Assembly: GCA_949825025.1 (NCBI GenBank)
Contig: OX463788.1
Span: forward strand, 30,435,715-30,499,714
Direction: 5' to 3'
Length of the DNA stretch: 64,000 bases
Source: Siphlonurus alternatus
Taxonomy: Eukaryota > Arthropoda > Insecta > Ephemeroptera > Siphlonuridae
The notes under the pieces were generated by a model. That model was not told the DNA's origin. It was given only the letters and a program-made list of their open reading frames with translations, and did no database searches. Both the position numbers and the translations under genes were made by a program. This document shows positions 40,401 to 48,628 of the stretch, in pieces; the stretch's first letter is position 1, and each line of letters opens with the position of its first letter.

Positions 40401-42623
40401 ATTTCTTGAAATATTTGAATATCATTTTAATGAAGCATTTCCAAAGAAAAAAAAAAACGATGAAAAATAATAATTATGACAAAAAACCATCATGGATTTT
40501 AAAAAACCCACATCTTATTAAAGAAAGTATTTATTTAAGACAATTTCAAAAAATGCTAAAGCAATATCCCTTTTTAAAACAATATTATAATACTGAGTTA
40601 AAAAAGCATAAAGCAAATATAAGTAGAGCTGTAATGGCAGAAAATGATGAATACATGAAAATTGCATCAAATAAAATTAAAGCCTCTTGGGAAATAATAT
40701 CAAGGGTATGTAATGTGAAAGCCCCTAAAAATTCAGTTATTACAGAATTGTTAGTAGAGAATAATTTAATTTCTGATCCTATTGAAATATGTAATCATTT
40801 TAATAATTATTTTGTTAAAACAGTTGAAAAATTGGTCCAGGAAACTTTTTCAGTTGGTAGTGTTGAATTTGATTTTCAAAACTTTGTCCAGTCCGAAGAT
40901 CATCCGTTTTATTTTAAACATGTATCTTATGATGCATTGCTTAAAAATATAAATTCGTTGCCGAATAAAAATACCTCGGGCCCAGATGAAGTAAGTTACA
41001 AAGTTATTAAATACTGTGGTCCATTACTAGCTGTGCCATTAACATATCTTATTAATGAATCAATTTCTGCTGGTGAATATCCGAAACCTTTAAAAATATC
41101 AAAGGTTTTTCCTTTGTTAAAAAAAGGCTCCAAATTAGATGTAGGAAATTATCGTTCCATATCAAATTGTTCAGTTTTCGGTAAATTATTTGAAAAAACA
41201 TTGGATGATCAAATAACACAGCATAGGTATGATAATTACCTTATTTCTGACAGTCAACATGGATTTGTTAAAAACAAATCTACAATTACAGCTACGTTCG
41301 TCCTTTTAAAGTCAGTTTATAAATGTTTGGACAGTAAAAAATATTGTTTAGCAATTTTCTTTGATTTCGCTAAAGCTTTTGACAGTATCGATAAAAATAT
41401 ATTACTCAATAAGTTAGGACGCTTAGGATGTGATTTGGGTAGCTTAAAGTTATTTAATTCATATATGTCCGAGCGTTATCAATATGTACAAATTAATGGA
41501 AAATCGGGCACGCTACCTGTAACTCTAGGTGTACCTCAAGGGGGAAAAATGTCAACAACCCTCTTTGGTATCGCTATTAATGATTTACCGGAGAATGTAA
41601 ATGTTGAATTGATCAAATACGCAGATGATACGACGGCTATTGTTATAGCAGATACGGAAGAGGATTTGATCTATAAGGCAAATGTCGTCGTTAATGATGT
41701 ACAGCGGTACTGCATTGAAAATAAGCTCATGTTAAATAAAGAGAAGACGGTATTTGTTCAATTTCATTCTTCTCGAAGTCCACCAAACAAAAGTTATTTA
41801 ATAAAAATCTTAGGTAAATCGATTGAAAGAGTAAGTTGTAGTAAATTTTTGGGTATCTATATTGATGAAACTTTGGACTGGACAACGCATATAGATGCGA
41901 TCTGTAAGAAGATTAATTGGGCCAATTTTATTTTATATAGTATTAGAGATCATGTATCTCAAGAGTCTTTGTTTACGATATATTATTCATATATATATTC
42001 GCATCTTGCTTATGGTATTATTTTTTGGGGAAGTTATCCCGTTCATATGAATAGACTCTTTATACTTCAGAAACGAGCATTAAGGACGATCCTTCGTTTT
42101 AAGAAGGGTGTTTCTTGTGTCTCACATTTCAAACGTTTAAATATCTTAACTTTACCCTCATTGTATATTTTAAACTGCTGCATGTTCAGGCGCAAAAATC
42201 CTGATCTGTTTAGATGTAATAATGTACACATGTATAATACAAGAAATAAAGATAAAGTTATGATAGAAAAACACAGTTCTGCGCAGTTTGAAAAGAGCAG
42301 TTTTTATCAGACGGCAAAAGTATATGATTTTTTGCCATCTAATGTTAGAAACATTGATAATGATAACATGTTTAAAAATTGTTTAAAAAAGATATTAATT
42401 GATAAAGAGTTTTATTCAGTTAATTCATACTTTAGCAATAAGATTAGTGAGAATGTCATTACTCCACTATCTGTAAATTGTTAATTGCTCTACTCATTAA
42501 ATTAATGTGTTATTTTTTTTGTTTATAATGTATGTTTTTTGTTTTGTTTATGTAACTGTTGTAGTTTTAGTTATATACTGACGTGATCCATGTTGTTTTT
42601 TGTACAACCAGTTGGTCTAATAA

Positions 42624-42656
<33 letters not shown>

Positions 42657-45600
42657 TGATGTGCAGTGTACCAGTAACTGTTTTTATGTTTGTTTGTTTT
42701 TTTGGTGGTACTTCTACTTTAAGTATGTACTTAACAAAAAATGAAAAGAAAAAAATTAACAAATTAACACACATGTTGTCTATATTCTATGTATATATTT
42801 TTTTAATTAAGTTTGTCTTCTCTACATGTTAATTTCATCAAAATAAGGTGTACTTTTGTGTCAATTTACAGTTACCATGTGCCTGATGTCAAGTTTCTGA
42901 CATGTGAGCCTATCTATCCTGGCAAGGACAGTGAGCTGATATTGACAGTATGCAACCCCACACAGCATCTGACCAGTGTGCGCCTGATGCCGCTGACTGC
43001 TGAGGAGGAACCTCCAGCATCTGCCACCACACATGAGGGGCAGCATCTAAAAGCAGGTGATGAGCTCTCTACTGTAGAGGTAAGTACTATACTTAAGCCT
43101 TCCTTTCATGCTGAGCTCATCTAGTTAATTAACAAAGGATTTAATATGTTTCTCTGAATGTCAGTCACTTAAGGGTAAGATAACGCCACTAATGTTAAAA
43201 AATATCCCTCACACAAAAATTATGAAAAAAATTTAAAATGTTCTCCTATACACCCCCTATCAGTAGCTAAAATATCAGGTATACAAATTCGATCTAGTTT
43301 TTGAGTTATAAATTTTTAAAGTTGACTACTTTAACATGGAGGAATGAAACTTCCATGTTAAATTAGTCAACTTTAAAAATTCTTAACTCAAAAACTAGAT
43401 CGTATTTTTATACCTGATATTTTAGCTGCTGATAGGAGGTGTAGAGGAGAACAGTTTAAATTTTTTTCATAATTTTTGTGTCAGGGATTTTTTTTAACAT
43501 TGGTTGCGTTATTGGTGGTGATCTTGGAGCTGATCCCTTTGATTTTAAAACAGTGGGACTTTGAACTCACCATCAATAGGGCACAATTTTTCAGAAGTTG
43601 ACGTGTTTAAAGAGTTTTGTTGAAGTAGAGGCAGAAGTTAACCATAGAGCCTTGTGGATGGAAACTGGAAGTGGCGCTCTTGTGAGGAACCCATCCCTTG
43701 AATTTTCTCAAACTGTAAGCTATTAAGTTTGAGAGCTTTATCAAAATTTTAAAATTTATTTCATTTGATTTCTTCTTACAGAAATATTCAATGACTGAGA
43801 TTAACCATTAAAAGTAATTCTACTTTATTTTATTACAAGCATTAAAAAAATTCTAGAAGGTTCCCCTAGCTTTAATCAGACTATTAAAACAAATGCAAGG
43901 AGGATCTATCCCATCATCTTGAAAATTTGCTGCTACCTAGAGTTCAATTAAACTTAATTTCTTTTTGTGATGTTAATTTGGGTCTGTGATCATAGAGTCT
44001 AACAAGAGTTGTCATACATTAAAAATGCATATTTATTATTATTATTAGTCTTTTATTAAACACAGAAAGTGTACATAGTAACAGCACTAGAAACATACAT
44101 TATAGAAAAACATTACAATAGAACACATAAAACATACATACAAAACATATATAATAGTTACAGAATAATAGAACAATAGAAAATGATAATAAAACAATAT
44201 AAAATAAAATAACAGATGATACTAGCTAACAGCCTGTTACATCATAATAATAATATATCATATATATAATCACATATATAAAACAAAATATGACATAGAA
44301 AATAGATAGAATAAAAAACTTATTGCTTCATTGCTATTCAAAATCTATAGACTATATGAAATCTCCCCTGGCATAATCGCTAATAGGCTTAATTCTAGAT
44401 TTACAGATATTTAAATGATATTGGCTACAATATTCATTACATAATTTACATACACAAGATTGTTCAGCTTTATGATAACCAGAAGATTTACAAATTAGAT
44501 GGTGGAAGCCGTGAACAGCCTGGCGAGTTAAAACATTTCTAACATTGGATCTATCCAATTGGGGCAGACACCAATGTTTACATGTCATAGCATCAGTGCT
44601 GTAAAACTCAGGATTAATATCCTGAGCTTTTTGATTCCTGACAGCTATAAAATTGGAATATTGATCTGTCGTTGGAAGTTTAAACATTTCTTTGATTTCT
44701 GTAATAAAATAATTGGAATCTATCAGTTTATAGGCCAGTCTAGTTTCGGTAAATTTTGACAGACACAGTAATCTTTTAACAAACATGGCTTTTACTGATT
44801 CTAATTTATCAAAATCGGATACAGATAAATGAGGCCATACAATTTCAATACCATAAGTAGCCACAGGGGCGACTTTTAAATTGAATAGTTTGAGCCCTGT
44901 TTTGACGGATAGACCAGACAGCCCTGAGATAGTGTACATAACAGTGATAGCGTTCTTACATCTTTCTGTTATATGTTTAGAAAAAGAATGCCCTGTCATT
45001 TGAAATATTATGCCAAGATATTTAAATGAATTTAGAAATTCAATCTTTTGACCGTCACAATAAATTTCATCGTTTTTGCATAACGGTCCGCCTCTTCTAA
45101 ACTTAACAACCTTGGTTTTCTCTGTGTTAATTTCTAGACCATTTGTTTTGGCCCAGATGGATAGATTATTTAGCACTTTTTGTAGCTTGACTTTGCTCTT
45201 TGAAATAATAGCAAGATCATCTGCATATAAATTTAGTACGACTTGATCATTTTCATTTTCACAGTTTATATCTTTTGTAATCTCGGTTATATCTGCAGTA
45301 AAAAGATTGAAAAGAAGAGAGCTGCTCGGGTCTCCTTGCAAAACTCCGTTAGATTGAATAATATTACTAGAACATGATAAGCGATCTTGAACACATACAT
45401 AATTGATATTTAGAATAACAGCTAAGATATTCAAAATTTCAGAAGGAATTACTTTAAATGACTTCAGCTTTTCAATGAGCAAATTCCTATTGACCGAATC
45501 AAAAGCTTTTCTGAAGTCTACAAAAGCAATATATAAATGACCCTTTGGCTTCTCCAATGCTAGTTTAATTTGATTATATACTGTGGATACAGCTTGTATT

Positions 45601-48600
45601 GTGGAACGTCCTGGCATAAAGCCGTATTGCTCTTTTGGAATAAGATAGTGGGTGGAATCAAAAAGCCTGTTGCAATTAATCTCGAGAAGAGTTTGTACAT
45701 GGTATCACCATGGATAATACCTCTGTATGAGTCGGGTGACATAATGTTACCCTTCCCTTTGTATAATACCATTAGGTAGGCGATCCGCCACAATTCCGGA
45801 ATTGTAGCCGTTTCAATACAGAGGTTAAACATATTGGTGATTGTTGGGGTTAACGACTTGCTTACTAGCTTCAAATGTTCATTCGTAATAAAATCTGGGC
45901 CCGAAGCTTTATTGTTTTTTAGGCTTTGCATACAATTATAGACTTCAAATTCATTAAGAGGAATATAATTTGAGTTACAATTATAGTCTCTTGTTAATGA
46001 TAAAAGATTGAGAGTTTGGTCGGATTGTAATTTATTTGTATTTAAGATATTTGTAAAATGGTTTTCCCATTTGTCTATGTTAATTGGGCATGACTTAGTT
46101 GGTGGTCTATCTTTCCTAAGATATGTGTATGGTTCTAGCTCTGCGTCTTTAATCATTTTATCTTCCGATTTAATTTTAAATTCTAATTCTTTCTGTTTCA
46201 ATAAAGCCTTATAACAGCTTCTTGCCTGAATAAATTGCTCATGCAAATTTGGGTTTTTGAATAAATATAATTTGCTGGCATGAAATTTTGATAGAAGATC
46301 TTGCCTTGATAGATAACATTCGCTATTAAACCAGGGTTTAGATACTCTTTTATTATTTTTCTTTGCAATAGTAGAATGTAGAATGACATTAGTAATTAAA
46401 GTATTTAGACTATTTACATCTTTATTATTGATATGAGTAATTATGGTATCACCATAAGTATAAATTTGGTCATTATAATTTCTAATATCAATTAGATAAA
46501 ATGCATATTTATAATAGCATATTAGCTTGTAAAAAAATAGTGCATGCCTAATTGATCGTGTGACATACAGGATGAAGAGCTCGTCTCTCTCGTGGCATCA
46601 CACATCCAGCAGCTAAGCCTCAGTGAGGGGATGCGTCAGGCTCAGTTCATAGTCAACGGCTCCATAGCCCTGCCTGACGTGGAGATACAGCTGCTACCTC
46701 GAGATGATGCTGCTGAGTTTGACGACACCACTAAAGCCCCAACCTTCCAGGATGACCCAAGGTAATCCTCAAGTTCATGGAGTAGATAATTTAATCAAAT
46801 ATAATATAATTATATAGACCAGCTCTATGGCCTAGTGGTTAGTGCTCCTGGCTCTTGTCTGAGAGATCCCCGGTTCAAATCCTGAACACGTCAGACTTTT
46901 TGTGACTTGGAATGAGTGTGACTGATTATTAAATGATCAAGTTGGTAGGAGGAAGGAAGCTTATGGTTGTGTATTCTCCGCTGCCCTGTAGTCTTGCACT
47001 GCCACTGCAGGATGCACAGATCTGGTAGTAGGAGCCCAGAAAAGTGCAGGAAAGGGTTCTGGGTATCTGGTAAGCTCCAGCTCGGTCGCAAGGTAACTCT
47101 TACTGAAAAGGTTTAAATACCTGACCACACCCGAAAGGGTACAAATGGCGTCCAGGATATTTAATTTTAATTTATTTAATTAATTAATTTATTTTTTTGT
47201 TGAAAAGTGTAATCGGAGCATAGCATTATTACCTTCTAGTGGTTGAACACAAACAACGCTGACCAGGCCCTTGAGGCAGTTGCTGCAGCAGGAATCCTGG
47301 CTCAAGGGAATCAGTGCATTCATTGTTTCTGTTGGTCAGCGGCTAAATTAATCCCAAAGTCTGATCGGCAAGGCAAGCCGTTAGCAACATGGGGGTACAT
47401 GGGGGTCTAGTAAACCTCATCACTTAAAATTACAACTTACTAAAAAGCAGAGAAAAATTGCCTTGAACATTGACAACCGAGGTGATAATGCTGCTGGCTT
47501 ACCCCTCAAGGGATATGGCGTCATGGTATGAATGAATGAATAACTATGTTGTCTAATGCTATTCAAACTACTGCATAAATTCATCATAATAATGCATGTT
47601 CGTTAAAGGCCTTATGAACCTTTTCAAAGTATTAAGTACACGGTTAGCTTAGCTTCAGTGTGATTCAGCTGCATAAATTTTTTTGTTTCAGTAGCACAAA
47701 TATCAGAGATAATAGCCGATGAAAAGGAACCTGTGACGTCACTCACGCACATTCAGCGGCGACAATATAGGGAAATCCCTTCAAAAGATAGGTTCACTCC
47801 CGCCGCAACCACGGCCACAATTTTATTTCTGAAATTTTGAAACTTTACCAGGGCAGTCTTGATAGTATTTGTCAAATAGCCTGAAAGAATTTTTTTGGTG
47901 GCATGTGTACAGACTGAGTAATTGCGGTAGCAAGAAAAGCCAAAAATTTAACACTGTTTTCCTATACAACATTTTTGCTCCTCTTTCTACCGCAATAACT
48001 CAGTTTGTATGAATGTCATAAAAAAAAATCTTTCAGGCTATTTAACAAATACTATCAAGACTGCCCTGGTAAAGTTTCAAAATTCCAGAAGTCAAATTGT
48101 GGCCGTGGTTGCGGCGGGAGTGAACCTATCTTTTGCAGGGATTTCCCTATATTGTCGCCGCTGAATGAGCGTGAGTGACGTCACAGGTTCCTTTTCATCG
48201 GCTATTATCTCTGATATTTGTGCTGCTGAAACAAAAAAAATTATGCAGCCGAATCATACTGAAGCAAAGCTTACCGTGTACTTAATATTGTGCAAAGGTT
48301 CATAAGGCCTTTAACAAGTCTAATTCTAATACAGATTAGACTACTCATATGAACATACCGATTGATGTTTCATACATCCAAAAGATCAAACTGACCAAGT
48401 ATATTTTACTGTTGTTACAGGGTGGTGGCATGGCGGAAAGGAAATAAAGTGGCACTGAGAATGTCCGTATCACCCCATGATGGGGCCATTGGTGCGCTCC
48501 GTGTTGCTTTTCTTATGGAGTATAGTTATGTCAACACAATGACAACGCTGGAGAAGAAAGAACCACAGAAGCTGCAGCTCCAAACGCGTGTTTTTCTCAA

Positions 48601-48628
48601 CACAGGCACAATATTTGTAAATGTCTAA
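24901..48628 (+). CDS. DCTN4: Dynactin subunit 4 (p62), complete gene, nine coding exons
   Basis: Subunit of dynactin, the dynein activator; p62 is part of the pointed-end complex of the Arp1 filament in the cytoplasm. Joining nine exons with consistent phases gives 494 residues (human is about 460). N-terminal zinc-binding region: CSCGC (15-19), C29/C32, C37/C40, C50/C53, C69/C72, C75/C78, then LACGFCRW (108-115). A charged, probably coiled segment follows SGGW in exon 4. A second CxxC (about 267-270) lies in LRCRECEHN and KPEFNP, a hallmark of the family, and the C-terminal half is mixed beta. The start ATG at 24901 is the first in frame and gives an N-terminus of the expected length. Introns 3, 6, 7 and 8 carry most of the mobile DNA. 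Two further candidate in-frame exons lie in intron 3 (separate entries). Confidence 0.93.
25151..25221 (+). CDS. DCTN4: DCTN4 exon 2
   Basis: 71 bp after acceptor TTTTTAG, ending in AATAG before donor GTATTT; begins in phase 0 and leaves two bases. Encodes HYCGNC and the ARLKKN motif. Confidence 0.9.
25530..26193. mobile_element. Inverted-repeat element in intron 2 carrying a SINE
   Basis: Ends AAGGTGCTTTCATA and TGAAAGCACCTT lie about 660 bp apart. The target duplication is not clear; TTAA is present only on the right. A SINE occupies much of the interior. The AAGGTG end type also occurs in the element at 27553-27764. Confidence 0.5.
25800..26117 (-). mobile_element. SINE with a tRNA-Met-like head
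   Basis: Read on the minus strand from 26117, GGGATAATGCAGTGGTATGC (A box) is followed by an anticodon-arm-like segment with CAT in the loop (CTGATTCATAATCGG) and then the B box GAGTTTGATCC (26059-26069). This matches elongator tRNA-Met architecture. The body runs leftward, and its 3' boundary near 25800 is approximate. Confidence 0.65.
27268..27446 (+). CDS. DCTN4: DCTN4 exon 3, with an apparent GC donor
   Basis: 179 bp after acceptor TTTGTAG. Encodes [10 protein letters not shown], the DDPAK motif and [10 protein letters not shown]. The reading frame requires the exon to end at ACAG, followed by GCAAGC, which is a GC-type donor in place of GT. It leaves one base (phase 1). A pentanucleotide tract follows within 20 bp. 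Confidence 0.85.
27462..27497. repeat. AATAG pentanucleotide microsatellite
   Basis: About seven units of AATAG just downstream of the DCTN4 exon 3 donor. Confidence 0.85.
27553..27764. mobile_element. Hairpin MITE in DCTN4 intron 3 (212 bp)
   Basis: Ends AAGGTGGATTTTCATG and CATGAAAATCCACCTT. The interior is GC-richer (GCGATGCGG, CGCGTCGCGTC). The target duplication is uncertain: TTAA on the left, TTTTA on the right. Confidence 0.65.
27765..29037. other. Intron 3 DNA without recognised features
   Basis: Includes a G-rich stretch (28215-28250) and a stretch of moderate complexity around 28320-28990 that may be old repeat. No supported frame. Confidence 0.35.
29038..29225 (+). mobile_element. 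tRNA-derived SINE, copy 1
   Basis: CCAGCTGTATGGTTTAGTGG (A box), then CAGTTCAAATCAG (B box), then the family body ATGACTTGGGATGGGTGTG and GTTGGTAGGAGGAAAG. The same body occurs at 46817-47160 and, inverted, at 49235-49417. This copy is internally shortened. Confidence 0.65.
29785..29886. repeat. Short inverted repeat in intron 3
   Basis: GGTCAATAAAGCTGGAACAC pairs with GTGTTCCAGTTTTATTGACT; the inner GCATGCTGGA pairs with TCCAGCATGC. It ends 48 bp upstream of a candidate cassette exon. Confidence 0.6.
29935..29973 (+). CDS. DCTN4: Candidate DCTN4 cassette exon 3a (39 bp)
   Basis: Preceded by AATTAAGTAG and followed by donor GTAAGC. Starting in the phase left by exon 3 it is open for 13 codons (reading [12 protein letters not shown] after the split Gly) and leaves the same phase, so inclusion keeps the frame. 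The encoded stretch falls in the linker between the zinc-binding region and SGGW. No transcript evidence is available to me. Confidence 0.45.
30100..30189 (+). CDS. DCTN4: Candidate DCTN4 cassette exon 3b (90 bp)
   Basis: Preceded by a pyrimidine-rich tract and TTCCTCAAG, followed by donor GTAGGT. Exactly 30 codons, phase 1 in and phase 1 out, open in the DCTN4 frame. It encodes a Ser-rich, polar stretch beginning [10 protein letters not shown] and ending in QENNFKET. Its length, phase and composition fit a disordered linker insert between exon 3 and exon 4. Confidence 0.55.
30265..30725 (+). mobile_element. LINE 3' relic, copy 1, interrupted
   Basis: 30265-30340 reads as [15 protein letters not shown], matching the C-terminal Cys motif of the minus-strand LINE at 44037-46497. 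30670-30725 continues as a match to that LINE's last residues (RIK.I.EYA). Between them, 30341-30660 is an insertion with short inverted ends (AATCTCAGT, CTGAGATT) and imperfect 9-bp flanks (TTAACGATT, TTAAATATT). Confidence 0.55.
30869..32204. mobile_element. Non-autonomous hAT element (1336 bp)
   Basis: Ends CAGTGGCGTAACTACA and TGTAGTTACGCCACTG, flanked by TGTTGATT (30861-30868) and TATTGATT (32205-32212), an 8-bp duplication with one mismatch. The subterminal regions are GC-rich. The body contains repeated CGACTATTTT motifs and a nested TTAA hairpin element. No transposase. Confidence 0.85.
31692..32046. mobile_element. TTAA-flanked hairpin MITE nested in a hAT element (355 bp)
   Basis: Ends AGGAGGGGAACCGCTTCAGC and its exact complement, with TTAA on both sides (31688-31691, 32047-32050). 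The arms pair almost end to end, about 165 bp each. The loop region contains TGACGTCA (31889-31896). Confidence 0.85.
32529..32947. mobile_element. TTAA-flanked hairpin MITE (419 bp)
   Basis: Ends AGGGGTACCAAAGTGAATAC and GTATTCACTTTGGTACCACT, TTAA at 32525-32528 and 32948-32951. Arms of about 190 bp surround a GC-rich core (CGGCCGCTGCGGGCGC). Confidence 0.85.
33140..34312. mobile_element. Non-autonomous hAT element (1173 bp)
   Basis: Ends CAGGGTCGGTCTGGCC and GCCAGACCGACCCTG, flanked by a perfect 8-bp duplication ACGAAGAT (33132-33139, 34313-34320). It includes a TA array (33268-33320), a nested hairpin (33585-33722) and C-rich subterminal sequence. No transposase. Confidence 0.88.
33585..33722. 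mobile_element. Short hairpin element nested in the hAT element
   Basis: TAACATGGGGCC and GGCCCCATGTTA are the ends; GACAAAACCCCTC pairs with GAGGGGTTTTGTC inside. About 138 bp. The target duplication cannot be separated from the palindrome. Confidence 0.6.
34434..34814. mobile_element. TTAA-flanked hairpin MITE of the GGGTAAGATAACAC family (381 bp)
   Basis: Ends GGGTAAGATAACACAAAACA and TGTTTCGTGTTATCTTACCC, TTAA at 34430-34433 and 34815-34818. The body includes GTAGTCCCATTTGATTA and AATCGGACGATCCAA, shared with the element at 53999-54727. Confidence 0.85.
34819..35541. other. Intron 3 DNA, nothing recognised
   Basis: AT-rich, with a short TA tract immediately before the next hairpin. Confidence 0.4.
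35542..35674. mobile_element. Hairpin MITE in a TA tract (133 bp)
   Basis: CGTCGCCTCAGAATGCAAGT and its exact complement form the ends; about 55 paired bases per arm. It lies between TA repeats on both sides, consistent with a TA target (Tc1/mariner type). Confidence 0.75.
36226..36377 (+). CDS. DCTN4: DCTN4 exon 4
   Basis: 152 bp after acceptor TTTTCAG, ending in TATGCG before donor GTGAGT. Encodes [14 protein letters not shown] and a charged helical stretch ending in [14 protein letters not shown]. Ends in phase 0. Confidence 0.9.
36984..37143 (+). CDS. DCTN4: DCTN4 exon 5
   Basis: 160 bp after acceptor GCATAG. Encodes EKFGLG and a low-complexity linker rich in Gln and Pro, ending in DLST before donor GTCAGC. 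Leaves one base. Confidence 0.85.
37889..38072 (+). CDS. DCTN4: DCTN4 exon 6
   Basis: 184 bp after acceptor GTCCAG, before donor GTAAGC. Encodes [28 protein letters not shown] and KFKIQL, the most family-specific part of the protein. Leaves two bases. Confidence 0.92.
38525..39475. repeat. Degenerate inverted repeat in intron 6
   Basis: AGTATTTTCTAAAAATAGTT at the left pairs imperfectly with AACTATTTTTATAAAATACT at the right. A third related arm is near 61310. The middle (about 38697-39150) is GC-richer, begins CAGGGCCGTCCC and may be another insertion, but its right end was not found. Confidence 0.35.
39862..40470 (+). pseudogene. LINE endonuclease domain (frame-shifted from RT)
   Basis: About 200 residues with hallmark motifs of the exonuclease-endonuclease-phosphatase fold: YRPP near the start, GDFN in the middle, LIDHIIIS and SEHNYTI at the end. 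Upstream, the same frame continues without a Met ([10 protein letters not shown] and a GGVAII motif, from about 39640), so the true N-terminus is earlier. The frame ends by reading through an A run into TAA at 40468-40470. One base would have to be skipped at the A run to continue into the RT. This may be a mutation, a sequencing slip or, less likely, programmed frameshifting. Confidence 0.75.
40385..42484 (+). CDS. LINE reverse transcriptase domain
   Basis: Up to 699 residues; the first ~25 codons overlap the endonuclease frame and are probably not native. RT motifs in order: [50 protein letters not shown] (usually QGS) and KYADDTTA, then a thumb-like region with KFLGIYID and [10 protein letters not shown]. 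This pattern is that of the CR1/Jockey group. The clade is inferred from motifs only. It copies its own RNA at a nicked target. The frame is uninterrupted, suggesting recent activity. Confidence 0.85.
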   Translation: MKSGSYFLKYLNIILMKHFQRKKKTMKNNNYDKKPSWILKNPHLIKESIYLRQFQKMLKQYPFLKQYYNTELKKHKANISRAVMAENDEYMKIASNKIKASWEIISRVCNVKAPKNSVITELLVENNLISDPIEICNHFNNYFVKTVEKLVQETFSVGSVEFDFQNFVQSEDHPFYFKHVSYDALLKNINSLPNKNTSGPDEVSYKVIKYCGPLLAVPLTYLINESISAGEYPKPLKISKVFPLLKKGSKLDVGNYRSISNCSVFGKLFEKTLDDQITQHRYDNYLISDSQHGFVKNKSTITATFVLLKSVYKCLDSKKYCLAIFFDFAKAFDSIDKNILLNKLGRLGCDLGSLKLFNSYMSERYQYVQINGKSGTLPVTLGVPQGGKMSTTLFGIAINDLPENVNVELIKYADDTTAIVIADTEEDLIYKANVVVNDVQRYCIENKLMLNKEKTVFVQFHSSRSPPNKSYLIKILGKSIERVSCSKFLGIYIDETLDWTTHIDAICKKINWANFILYSIRDHVSQESLFTIYYSYIYSHLAYGIIFWGSYPVHMNRLFILQKRALRTILRFKKGVSCVSHFKRLNILTLPSLYILNCCMFRRKNPDLFRCNNVHMYNTRNKDKVMIEKHSSAQFEKSSFYQTAKVYDFLPSNVRNIDNDNMFKNCLKKILIDKEFYSVNSYFSNKISENVITPLSVNC
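42872..43079 (+). CDS. DCTN4: DCTN4 exon 7
   Basis: 208 bp after acceptor TTTACAG, before donor GTAAGT. Encodes [27 protein letters not shown] and a variable acidic loop. Ends in phase 0. Confidence 0.88.
43173..43512. mobile_element. TTAA hairpin MITE, right end decayed
   Basis: Left end GGGTAAGATAACGCCACTAA after TTAA (43169-43172). The arms pair through ATATCAGGTATACAAA and CTAGTTTTTGAGTTA. The right end reads AACATTGGTTGCGTTATTGG and lacks the terminal TTACCCTTAA. Same family as 54163-54509, 54732-55107 and 58650-58996. Confidence 0.75.
44037..46497 (-). mobile_element. 5'-truncated LINE with 15-bp target duplication, DCTN4 intron 7
   Basis: Flanked by AAAATGCATATTTAT at 44022-44036 and 46498-46512, a perfect 15-bp duplication as left by target-primed reverse transcription. 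The 3' tail (left side, read on minus) is an AAT repeat preceded by AATAAAA. The 5' end lacks the endonuclease. It is antisense to DCTN4. Confidence 0.85.
44352..46440 (-). pseudogene. Reverse transcriptase of the 5'-truncated LINE, frame-shifted
   Basis: Three consecutive minus-strand frames. About 46200-46340 carries a post-endonuclease linker ([12 protein letters not shown]). 46246 down to about 45640 has [18 protein letters not shown] and SYRGI. 45617-44352 has FMPGRST-like, [25 protein letters not shown] and [10 protein letters not shown], then a C-terminal Cys motif [18 protein letters not shown]. The frame changes near 45630. This is a different lineage from the LINE at 39.5 kb (QGDPSS in place of PQGG). 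The Cys motif ties it to the relics near 30.3 and 30.8 kb. Confidence 0.8.
46571..46761 (+). CDS. DCTN4: DCTN4 exon 8
   Basis: 191 bp after acceptor CATACAG, before donor GTAATC. Encodes [11 protein letters not shown], a central variable part and TFQDDPR. Leaves two bases. The LINE insertion ends 59 bp before its acceptor. Confidence 0.88.
46817..47160 (+). mobile_element. tRNA-derived SINE, copy 2 (longest)
   Basis: CCAGCTCTATGGCCTAGTGG (A box at 46828-46838) and CGGTTCAAATCC (B box at 46872-46882) are spaced as in a tRNA head. The body includes GTTGGTAGGAGGAAGG and ends with CACACCCGAAAGGGTACAAA, GGCGTCCAGGATATTTAA, then an ATTTA-rich tail. Located in DCTN4 intron 8. Confidence 0.75.
47212..47545 (+). 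mobile_element. LINE 3'-end fragment
   Basis: The end block AATGCTGCTGGCTTACCCCT and GGGATATGG recurs at the end of the decayed LINE near 62930. It finishes with an ATGA-repeat tail (GAATGAATGAAT), a common LINE 3' signature. Non-coding. Confidence 0.5.
47607..48310. mobile_element. TTAA-flanked long hairpin element (704 bp), DCTN4 intron 8
   Basis: Ends AGGCCTTATGAACC and GGTTCATAAGGCCT with TTAA at 47603-47606 and 48311-48314. Arms of about 330 bp pair almost continuously. TGACGTCA occurs in each arm (47734, 48176). The right end is 106 bp from the start of exon 9. Confidence 0.85.
48421..48628 (+). CDS. DCTN4: DCTN4 exon 9 (last coding exon)
   Basis: 208 bp after acceptor GTTACAG. Encodes [18 protein letters not shown] and a beta-rich C-terminus ending in GTIFVNV before TAA (48626-48628). 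Completes 495 codons including stop. Confidence 0.9.

Larger units (their letters stand above)
39540..42654 (+). mobile_element. LINE (CR1/Jockey-like), nearly full coding region, in DCTN4 intron 6
   Basis: Apurinic-endonuclease domain, then reverse transcriptase, then a short 3' UTR ending in a 30-base A run (about 42626-42654), all in the orientation of DCTN4. The 5' boundary is not clear, so 39540 is approximate. The coding frame is open except for a one-base shift at an A run near 40447-40457. Confidence 0.8.

Noticed and set aside
46817..46890. tRNA gene
   Set aside because: A and B boxes are present, but the acceptor stem does not close and the sequence is part of a dispersed SINE also found at 29038 and 49417.
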